Shown piece after piece: positions 12,981-18,342 of a stretch of 18,342 nt of DNA. The notes beneath the pieces were generated by a model, which saw only the letters and a program-made list of their open reading frames with translations, was not told the DNA's origin and searched no databases. The translations under genes were made by a program, and so were the position numbers. Where the stretch lies: assembly GCA_030018795.1 (NCBI GenBank), contig JASEHA010000011.1, positions 1 through 18,342 on the forward strand, written 5' to 3'. How positions within the stretch are numbered: the stretch's first letter is position 1; every line of letters begins with the position of its first letter. This stretch comes from a bacterium (GTDB lineage: Bacteria; UBA9089; CG2-30-40-21).

Positions 12981-13385
12981 TTGAAGCAATATGAATGTAT
13001 GTTGGTTGTAAATCCAGAAACTAAAAAGGATGATTTGGAAAAACTATTTAGTAAAATAGAGGCACTTATCACAAAAGAAGGCGGTACTATCGAAGGATTA
13101 AAGGAATGGGGTTTAAGAAGGTTGGCGTATCCTATTGATAAACACAAGGAGGCGTTTTATTACCTTCTTTACTTTGATGCTTCAAAGAATATTATCCCTG
13201 AATTGGAAGGTTTGCTCAGAATATCTTTGCCTATCTTAAGGTATATGACTACAAAAAAATTTGAGCTGATTAAGGCTAAGGATAATAAAAGCAAAGGAAA
13301 AGTTAGTGAAAAGACTGCAGAGAATGTAGAAAACGTAGAGCCCGTAGAGAATATAGAGTCTAAAGAGACAGCCGTTGATGCGTAG
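12981..13385 (+). CDS. rpsF: 30S ribosomal protein bS6
   Basis: 134 residues. The start is TTG: it lies 10 bases after a very strong AAGGAGGTGA (12961-12970) and gives MKQYECMLVVNPE, which aligns with the universal bS6 N-terminus, and no ATG fits. The body has the usual ferredoxin-like fold: GGTIEGLKEWGLRRLAYPIDKHKEAFYYLLYFDA and ISLPILRYMTTKK, ending at about residue 98. A charged tail of about 35 residues follows (Lys-rich, then Asn-Val-Glu repeats around 112-125). bS6 tails are variable and acidic extensions are known. It binds bS18, encoded two genes downstream, in the 30S platform. The stop codon lies inside a 10-bp hairpin. Confidence 0.96.
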   Translation: MKQYECMLVVNPETKKDDLEKLFSKIEALITKEGGTIEGLKEWGLRRLAYPIDKHKEAFYYLLYFDASKNIIPELEGLLRISLPILRYMTTKKFELIKAKDNKSKGKVSEKTAENVENVEPVENIESKETAVDA

Positions 13386-13405
13386 AGACAAGGCAGTCTC
13401 TACGC
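13380..13405 (+). repeat. perfect hairpin overlapping the rpsF stop
   Basis: GCGTAGAGAC (13380-13389), loop AAGGCA, then GTCTCTACGC (13396-13405): a 10-bp perfect stem containing the TAG stop. There is no T-run and ssb follows, so it is probably not a full terminator; it may attenuate or process the transcript, or be a repeat that supplied the present stop. Confidence 0.7.
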
Positions 13406-13423
13406 AATATGTAATATCCGACT

Positions 13424-13443
13424 AAAGGGGGCAAAAGGGGGCA
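13424..13443 (+). promoter_or_regulatory. tandemly duplicated ribosome binding site of ssb
   Basis: AAAGGGGGCA occurs twice in direct succession (13424-13433 and 13434-13443). The second GGGGG is 7 bases before the GTG start of ssb; the first is 17 bases away. Confidence 0.6.
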
Positions 13444-13448
13444 AAGCA

Positions 13449-13883
13449 GTGGCAAATTATAATCGAGTTATTTTAGCCGGGAATTTAACAAGGGATCCAG
13501 AGTTGCGGCATATACCAAGCGGACAACCAGTGGTTCATTTTGGAGTAGCGGTAAATCGCAATTTTATAACCCAGACTGGCGAAAAAAAGGAAGAGGTTAG
13601 TTTTATTCCGATTATCGTTTGGGGAAAACAGGCAGAAAGCTGCAACAAATACCTGAGTAAAGGAAGCCCTGTATTGCTTGAAGGCCGTATCCAGCAACGC
13701 TCATGGGTTACTACAAGTGGCGAGAAGAGAAGTGTTCTTGAGGTAGTAGCAGATCGTGTTCAATTTCTTGGAAGAAGGGACGCTCATGAAGGATATGGGG
13801 ATGAATATCAGGAAACAAACAAAAGTGATATGGGATACCCTCCTTCCTATGAAGATGATAAGGGTGATGATGTTCCGTTTTAG
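13449..13883 (+). CDS. ssb: single-stranded DNA-binding protein
   Basis: 144 residues from a GTG start, giving MANYNRVILAGNLTRDPELR, the standard SSB N-terminus. The OB fold covers about 1-108 (PSGQPVVHFGVAVNRNF, IPIIVWGKQAESCNKYLSKG, VLLEGRIQQRSW, VLEVVADRVQFLGRR). A short acidic, glycine-poor linker leads to the conserved C-terminal tip DDVPF (the usual form is DDIPF), which recruits repair and replication partners. It sits between rpsF and rpsR, a very common arrangement. Its 63-base gap to rpsF contains a hairpin and a duplicated ribosome site. Nothing essential is missing. Confidence 0.97.
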   Translation: MANYNRVILAGNLTRDPELRHIPSGQPVVHFGVAVNRNFITQTGEKKEEVSFIPIIVWGKQAESCNKYLSKGSPVLLEGRIQQRSWVTTSGEKRSVLEVVADRVQFLGRRDAHEGYGDEYQETNKSDMGYPPSYEDDKGDDVPF

Positions 13884-13889
13884 TTGCTA

Positions 13890-13930
13890 CTCACCGCATT
13901 CTCTGTGTCTTTTGTGTCCTCTGCGGTGAG
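13890..13930. repeat. inverted repeat between ssb and rpsR
   Basis: CTCACCGCA (13890-13898) pairs with TGCGGTGAG (13922-13930) around a 23-base T/G-rich loop. It starts 7 bases after the ssb stop. It resembles the foldback at 3133-3238 in being an insertion-like palindrome between two operon genes. Confidence 0.6.
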
Positions 13931-13973
13931 AATAGTTACAAAAATAGTACCAGTAAAAGGAGAAAGACAGGCT

Positions 13974-14222
13974 ATGATGGATAATAAAAAAGGTAAGAAA
14001 AATTTTCGTAAGCCACTTAAAAGAAGGGTATGCAGGTTCTGTGTAAACAAGGTCGAGTCTGTAGACTATAAGGATATTGGCACATTGCAAAGGTATATTA
14101 CCGAAAGAGGCAAGATAATGCATCGTCGGGCATCAAAGAATTGTGCCAGACATCAACGTATGGTCAGCACTGCTATAAAACAGGCACGAGTTGTAGCCTT
14201 ATTACCTTATGTGGTGACATAA
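13974..14222 (+). CDS. rpsR: 30S ribosomal protein bS18
   Basis: 82 residues. The frame is open upstream to the ssb stop, but the real start is the ATG pair at 13974/13977; AAAAGGAG (13955-13962) is the ribosome site. The N-terminal basic region has the CRFC pair (KRRVCRFCVNK, about 18-28), typical of zinc-type (C+) bS18 N-termini. The core follows: VDYKDIGTLQRYITERGKI, RRASKNCARHQRMVSTAIKQAR, ending VALLPYV. It partners bS6 on the 30S platform. rplI, which follows rpsR in many genomes, is absent here; dusB comes next after a repeat-containing gap. Confidence 0.97.
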   Translation: MMDNKKGKKNFRKPLKRRVCRFCVNKVESVDYKDIGTLQRYITERGKIMHRRASKNCARHQRMVSTAIKQARVVALLPYVVT

Positions 14223-14323
14223 CATATGTAGTGTGAGCACCTTCGTGCGTTTTAATTGTATCTTTAGCGTCTTGGCATTAAAATCTCGAGTCTAAATGCC
14301 CTCACTACAAATCACAAAAAACC

Positions 14324-14347
14324 AGGGAACGGTCGAGACCGTTCCCT
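14324..14347. repeat. perfect palindrome upstream of dusB
   Basis: AGGGAACGGT-CGAG-ACCGTTCCCT, a 10-bp perfect stem, about 100 bases after rpsR and 46 before dusB. There is no T-run. The rest of the 170-base gap (14223-14392) shows a loose inverted pair GTAGTGTGAG/CTCACTAC (about 14227 and 14300) and nothing else I can interpret. Confidence 0.7.
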
Positions 14348-14392
14348 ACTAACCAATCCTACACACCAATTCTCTTCTCTGAGGCAATGTCC

Positions 14393-15451
14393 ATGATACC
14401 CATAAATTTGAACCTATCTGGCAGGTTAATCCTTGCTCCAATGGCTGGTTTTACTGATTCTGTATTTAGAATGATATGCAAACGGTTTGGGGCAGCTATG
14501 GTATTTACTGACCTGATAAGTGCCAGAGCAATTACCTATAAAAATAAAAAAACCTTTGAGATGATGGAATTTACAGAAGAGGAACGACCTATTGGTATCC
14601 AGCTCTGTGGTTCGGATCCTGATGTTATGGCTGAGGCAGCTGTTATTGTTGCCGAAAGATTTCATCCAGATGTTATTGACCTGAATTTTGGCTGTCCAGT
14701 GAAAAAGGTTGTCAATAAAAACGAGGGATCAGCACTTCTAAGGGATATTCCTCTAATGAGTAAAATAGTCAGCCGTGTGGTAAATGCGGTTAACCTACCT
14801 GTTTCAGCCAAGATAAGGTCTGGCTGGGATAAGGAGTCAGAGAACCCTGTATCTGTAGTAAATATGCTTGAATCCTGTGGGGTATCCTTTGTTACTATTC
14901 ATCCTCGGACGCGTGCTCAAATGTATAAAGGAATGGCAAACTGGGATTGGATCAGACAGGTTAAGGAAAATGCCCATATCCCTGTCATAGGAAATGGGGA
15001 TGTCCTCGGTTCACAGGATGCTGCCAGGATGTTTCAACAAACAGGGTGTGATGCGATTATGATTGGCAGAGGAGCACTCGGAAATCCATGGATATTTCAG
15101 GATGCAGCGATGTTTCAACATGATGCAGTTATTAACTCACTAACTCATCAACTCCCAAACTCACAGCAGCCAGATGCAGCTGAAAGATTGTCCCTTGCTA
15201 TGACCCACTTAAAGCAATCTATAGAAAAATATGGCGAATATTCAGGAATACGACGAATGAGAAAACACCTTGTCTTCTATACCCATAATCTACCCAGATC
15301 ACGGGAACTAAGAAAGCATTTGATTGCATCAAAAAGCATGAGGGATGTAGAGGATGTATTTCGAGAATATGTGGAATTAATGAAGAAGTCAGAAGCCAGA
15401 AGCCAGAATTCAGAATCCAGAAGTCAGAATTGTGGCAGGATAGGCTTCTAA
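14393..15451 (+). CDS. dusB: tRNA-dihydrouridine synthase
   Basis: Reduces uridines in the tRNA D-loop using FMN and NADPH. 352 residues from ATG 14393 (GAGG at 14381-14384, spacing 8; ATG 14387 would be only 2 bases away). The TIM barrel shows LAPMAGFTDSVFRMICKRFGA, TDLISARAI, GIQLCGSDP, DLNFGCPVKKVVNKNEGSALL (carrying the catalytic cysteine in FGCP), SAKIRSGW, HPRTRAQMYKGMANW, IGNGDV and IMIGRGALGNPWIF. The C-terminal helical RNA-binding domain follows (SGIRRMRKHLVFYTHNLP). Two oddities: the linker between the domains is partly encoded by an 8-bp tandem repeat (15133-15164), and the last 20 or so residues (from KKSEARSQ) are read from one arm of a long inverted repeat, so the natural C-terminus has probably been extended or replaced. 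The subfamily letter is by general resemblance. Confidence 0.92.
   Translation: MIPINLNLSGRLILAPMAGFTDSVFRMICKRFGAAMVFTDLISARAITYKNKKTFEMMEFTEEERPIGIQLCGSDPDVMAEAAVIVAERFHPDVIDLNFGCPVKKVVNKNEGSALLRDIPLMSKIVSRVVNAVNLPVSAKIRSGWDKESENPVSVVNMLESCGVSFVTIHPRTRAQMYKGMANWDWIRQVKENAHIPVIGNGDVLGSQDAARMFQQTGCDAIMIGRGALGNPWIFQDAAMFQHDAVINSLTHQLPNSQQPDAAERLSLAMTHLKQSIEKYGEYSGIRRMRKHLVFYTHNLPRSRELRKHLIASKSMRDVEDVFREYVELMKKSEARSQNSESRSQNCGRIGF
15133..15164. repeat. 8-bp tandem repeat, four copies, inside dusB
   Basis: TAACTCAC, TAACTCAT, CAACTCCC, AAACTCAC in direct succession. The unit is not a multiple of three, so gain or loss of one copy would shift the frame. It encodes part of the linker between the catalytic barrel and the C-terminal helical domain. 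Confidence 0.6.
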
Positions 15452-15539
15452 TATTTGCAACTTATAATACTCAAGCTGAAAGCTTGAGTTACATTCTGGC
15501 TTCTGGCTTCTGAATTCTGACTTCTAACTTCTGACTTCT
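15384..15539. repeat. long inverted repeat of AGAAGYCAGA words spanning the dusB 3' end
   Basis: The left arm (15384-15430) repeats AGAAGTC/CCAGA words inside dusB; the right arm (15493-15539) repeats their complement. The 19-base stretch AGAAGCCAGAAGCCAGAAT (15391-15409) pairs exactly with 15493-15511. The central part contains the ACTCAAGCT-GAA-AGCTTGAGT palindrome (15469-15489). The right arm ends 19 bases before the start of the next gene. Confidence 0.8.
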
Positions 15540-15558
15540 ACTACAAGGGCTGATTTTC

Positions 15559-17859
15559 ATGAAAAAGCACAAAAAACCAATGCAGGCTCATAAACCCGGA
15601 ATGCCTGACAGGGGTGCTGCCTCATTTGCTGGAATAGACGAAACCCTTATCCAATGGGGGCTATTACTGATCCTCATCGGCACACCCCTGATCATTGACC
15701 CCAGATTCTCAAGTATTGAATTGACCAAGGTTGTCTGGATGTGGGTGATTAGCTGTGGATGTTTGCTTATCTGGTCAATCAAGGCAGGCATCAACGCTAA
15801 GATAATGGTGCTCAAGACACCTATCGATATTCCATTACTTGCTTTTTTATTGAGCTGTATCCTATCAACCTGCTTTTCGCTCATTCCGCACCTAAGCCTG
15901 ATTGGTGAATATAAGCGTCATGAAGGGCTGCTTACCTTGCTAAATTACGCAGCATTGTGCTACATATGCATTCATTTTGTCAGAGAGACCGCCTTAATGA
16001 AAAAAGGGATGCTGCTTGTTGTATGTATTGGGGTTATTGCTGCTATTTGCGGCATACTCCAACCATTTGGGATTGACCTTTCCAGATGGGGCAGCGGAGG
16101 GACACCTATTTCCTTCTTTGGCAATCAAAACTATGCTGGCGGCTATATGGCTATGGTGATATTCCTTGGGCTTGGGCTGCTTTTTGAGGGCAATGAAAAC
16201 AATGAAAATACCACTAACCCTATTTTTAAGGGAAAAGGGCAAAAAATCATTGTTGGTATTGGCAGTCTCATCATATATATCTGTCTGATAATCACCAAAA
16301 ATCGTGGCGGGTTTCTTGGCTTTTTAATCGGGTTGATAATATTTCTCATCTTAAACAGGGTAGAGCTATGGAAAAAGCGAAAGATAGCCGCAATCTATGG
16401 ATCGATGCTTCTTCTTATTACCATCGGACTCTGTCTGCATGAAAAAACATCACCACTCCCAAAACTCACAGGCACCGTCCGTATTGTTCAATCACAGGGA
16501 AAAGAAAAGATTGAGGCAGCAGGCACCTTTGCCAATCGTATCCAGATATGGAAGACAACCATAAATGTTATTAGAGACAACCCTATATTCGGGATAGGAC
16601 CTGATGCCTTTCGAATGGCAGCTACCAGGTATGAAACGCTTAAATTTATCCATGCTGAGGGCGGATATAATGTTTTGATAGACAAGGCACACAATGAAAT
16701 GCTGGATATTGCTGCTACCCGCGGGCTTGTTGGTCTTTTTGTCTACCTCTGGGTATTGGTCAGCTTCTTCATTTTTGTTGGCAGGTTATGGAAGGGAATG
16801 AAATACCCTGATAAATGGCTTGTTTCGGCCGGGATAGCTGCCATTTTCTCCTATTTAATTCAGAATGAGGTTGGGTTTGGGGTTGTGCCTACATCTGCAT
16901 TTTTTTGGATATTAACAGGAAGTATTATTGGTATTGGGATAAAAAATATTGAGGGCAGTAGTTATACCCTTAAGATTAACTCATTGTTAAGGATAGGACT
17001 GCCGACATTTTTTCTTCTTTTATCCATTATCATCATCCGTTATTCCTTTCTTGCCTGTGCGGCTGATGTATATTACAAAAATGCCCTTGCCTTAAGTCAG
17101 CAGCAGAATACTGATCAGGCTGTCTACATGTATGAAAAGGCATTGGAATACAACCCAAATGAAGAGTTTTATTACGGAGAAATGCTGGCAGCATACTCTA
17201 TCATATCAGAAAGGTCAAGGGATTCCTTTAACCTGCTCATCAAGCGAGCCGAGGATGCGGTTAAGATTAATCCCTACCATGCATATTATTACAACATCCT
17301 TAGCTCATCCTATGGCAAGGCATATGTTCTTTATGGCGACACCTCTGCCAGGAAAAAGGCAATAGATGCCTGCAATCGTGCCCTTGAGTTAAAACCGCTT
17401 TTTGCTGACCCGCACAACAACCTTGCCGCCATCTTTGTTCATGAAAACAAGTACAAAGAGGCAATGGACGAGATAGGCAAGGCACTAAAGATATATCCTG
17501 AACATGCAGAATACTTAAGGATACTGGGTGAACTACAACTTCAACAGGGACTTAAGACAGACGGCATATCATCTCTGGAAAAAGCTGTAAAATACGACTC
17601 AAATCTGGTAACTGCCAGAGCATCACTTGGTCGATTTTATTTTGAGGCAGGCTCACTATCAAAGGCAGAGGAAATGATGAAGCAAGCTGTTCTCCTTGCC
17701 CCAGACAATCCAGGCTATCACGGTGATCTTGGGTCTATTTACTACAAGCAGGGCAGATTCGATAAAGCTGCCTCTGAATTCAGCACAGCCCTCAAATTAT
17801 CACCTGATAATAATTATTTCAAGCAAATGCTCTCAAATTGTGGATTACGAGTATGGTGA
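15559..17859 (+). CDS. O-antigen-ligase-like membrane protein with C-terminal TPR repeats
   Basis: 766 residues. Residues 1-25 are a basic cytoplasmic tail. About 11-13 membrane segments lie between 30 and 500. The Wzy_C (O-antigen ligase/polymerase) core is visible: GNQNYAGGYMAMV (188-200), KNRGGFLGFLIG (247-258), a long extracytoplasmic loop (about 295-385) with FANRIQIWKTTINVIRDNPIFGIGPD (324-349) and AHNEMLDIAATRGLVG (377-392), which holds the conserved His. From about 505 to 760 there are six or so tetratricopeptide repeats (AVYMYEKALEYNPN, KAIDACNRALELKP, EAMDEIGKALKIYP, DGISSLEKAVKYD, KAEEMMKQAVLLAP, KAASEFSTALKLSP), likely periplasmic or facing the ligase site. This fusion is common in candidate phyla; members may ligate O-antigen or glycosylate proteins, and the substrate cannot be read from sequence. 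The ribosome site is weak (AAGGG, about 12 bases upstream). Confidence 0.88.
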   Translation: MKKHKKPMQAHKPGMPDRGAASFAGIDETLIQWGLLLILIGTPLIIDPRFSSIELTKVVWMWVISCGCLLIWSIKAGINAKIMVLKTPIDIPLLAFLLSCILSTCFSLIPHLSLIGEYKRHEGLLTLLNYAALCYICIHFVRETALMKKGMLLVVCIGVIAAICGILQPFGIDLSRWGSGGTPISFFGNQNYAGGYMAMVIFLGLGLLFEGNENNENTTNPIFKGKGQKIIVGIGSLIIYICLIITKNRGGFLGFLIGLIIFLILNRVELWKKRKIAAIYGSMLLLITIGLCLHEKTSPLPKLTGTVRIVQSQGKEKIEAAGTFANRIQIWKTTINVIRDNPIFGIGPDAFRMAATRYETLKFIHAEGGYNVLIDKAHNEMLDIAATRGLVGLFVYLWVLVSFFIFVGRLWKGMKYPDKWLVSAGIAAIFSYLIQNEVGFGVVPTSAFFWILTGSIIGIGIKNIEGSSYTLKINSLLRIGLPTFFLLLSIIIIRYSFLACAADVYYKNALALSQQQNTDQAVYMYEKALEYNPNEEFYYGEMLAAYSIISERSRDSFNLLIKRAEDAVKINPYHAYYYNILSSSYGKAYVLYGDTSARKKAIDACNRALELKPLFADPHNNLAAIFVHENKYKEAMDEIGKALKIYPEHAEYLRILGELQLQQGLKTDGISSLEKAVKYDSNLVTARASLGRFYFEAGSLSKAEEMMKQAVLLAPDNPGYHGDLGSIYYKQGRFDKAASEFSTALKLSPDNNYFKQMLSNCGLRVW

Positions 17860-17905
17860 GCACCTTTCAACAAGAGGAAAAAAGGGAGAGTGTCGATTGA
17901 AAAAA

Positions 17906-17939
17906 AATAACCCCCATGCCCTGCAACATGGGGGTTATT
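17906..17939. terminator. strong bidirectional rho-independent terminator
   Basis: AATAACCCCCATG (17906-17918), loop CCCTGCAA, then CATGGGGGTTATT (17927-17939): a 13-bp perfect stem. On the + strand it is followed by CTTATT and ends the ligase transcript 47 bases after its stop; on the minus strand the U-tract is better (A7 at 17901-17907 read as T7). Confidence 0.88.
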
Positions 17940-18306
17940 CTTATTGGATCACAGCTTTTAAGATTCAAAGCTACCCATCCATCCACACAGAAAAGACTTA
18001 CTTTCTATATAGCAAAAGTTATGCCAGATTTATCTGCATACCCTGCAAGATTCATAATTACTGTCATATCAATATATTAACTTATTGCAAGACTATTTTT
18101 TGACATGACTATATGTACTTAGAGGGACACATAGCCAACGAATAGGTACAGTTATACTCAGTGCACCAGTCACCAGTGCACTAGTCATTGCAATCACATT
18201 ATACTCAATACTGGCACAAATTGTGATTTTCCTTTTTTTCGCCTTCTCGCCTCGTATAATAGTATGTGTTGATAGATAACCACCCTCGTGGGGGGCGGCG
18301 GCGGGG
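17940..18306. other. gene-free stretch with one palindromic microsatellite
   Basis: No credible coding frame on either strand. An inverted repeat AGTGCA-CCAGTCACCAG-TGCACT (18160-18182) belongs to the CACCAGT word family. Near the right end there is a sharp change to G-rich sequence (18285-18306, nearly all G with C). A TATAAT-like word (about 18255) has no matching -35 box. I see no RNA gene. Confidence 0.5.
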
Positions 18307-18342
18307 TGGAGCTGTGATTCGCTACGCTTCATCACAGCTCCA
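18307..18342. repeat. perfect hairpin at the window edge
   Basis: TGGAGCTGTGAT (18307-18318) pairs with ATCACAGCTCCA (18331-18342) around a 12-base loop that itself contains GCTACGC. The right arm ends exactly at the last base, so the repeat may continue outside. In style it resembles the GAGTGAAAC/GTTTCACTC hairpins at 5341 and 11558. Confidence 0.7.

Noticed and set aside
13884..13973. Upstream extension of rpsR to the ssb stop
   Set aside because: The added residues are read from an inverted repeat, and a good ribosome site precedes ATG 13974.
17696..18103. Open frame running from inside the ligase-like gene through the terminator
   Set aside because: Overlaps a real gene in another frame and reads through a strong hairpin; composition is not gene-like.

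Overview
The window is a moderately AT-rich bacterial chromosome segment with all recognisable genes on the + strand. An outer-membrane beta-barrel of the PorV/PorQ (UPF0164) type and an O-antigen-ligase-like protein point to a diderm bacterium. Two sulfide-using biosynthetic enzymes, a double-cluster ferredoxin and an iron-sulfur uracil-DNA glycosylase suggest an anaerobic or sulfide-exposed life. The mixture fits an uncultured candidate-phylum type lineage, but the sequence alone does not let me name it.

Layout. (1) 1-4937: F1 part of the ATP synthase operon, atpH (3' end only)-atpA-atpG-atpD-atpC. Its gaps are unusually wide and carry repeats; alpha has a non-canonical P-loop and epsilon lacks the C-terminal helical domain. 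(2) 4938-5466: about 530 bases without genes, made of inverted and direct repeats. (3) 5421-6651: promoter, tRNA-Glu(UUC), hairpin terminator, a PorV/PorQ-like barrel gene and a strong terminator. (4) 6744-10609: a consensus sigma70-type promoter followed by an Rrf2-family regulator with three cysteines, a Thi4-type thiazole synthase with His at the sulfur-donor Cys position, a DUF39/HcyBio homocysteine-forming enzyme, its NIL-domain ferredoxin partner and a family-4 uracil-DNA glycosylase. (5) 10610-12872: repeat cluster, CBS-domain protein, a second copy of a terminal-inverted-repeat element and a CPA2-type cation/proton antiporter. (6) 12910-14222: promoter and rpsF-ssb-rpsR. (7) 14393-17859: dusB and an O-antigen-ligase-like protein with a C-terminal TPR array. 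(8) 17860-18342: strong bidirectional terminator, then about 400 bases with no gene and more palindromes.

How the genes work together. Region 4 reads as a sulfide-assimilation module: both Thi4 of the non-Cys type and HcyBio/NIL-ferredoxin are known to incorporate inorganic sulfide, and the Rrf2 protein at the head could sense Fe-S or sulfur status. A free-standing CBS-pair protein downstream may replace the CBS domains fused to some HcyBio homologues.

The most unusual global feature is the density of small repeats. There are two 207-247 bp elements with the same 20-bp perfect terminal inverted repeats, a shared internal module in three places, CACCAGT-type microsatellites in four loci, and several short hairpin families. 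Some lie inside open reading frames (thi4, the glycosylase gene, dusB) without breaking the frame.
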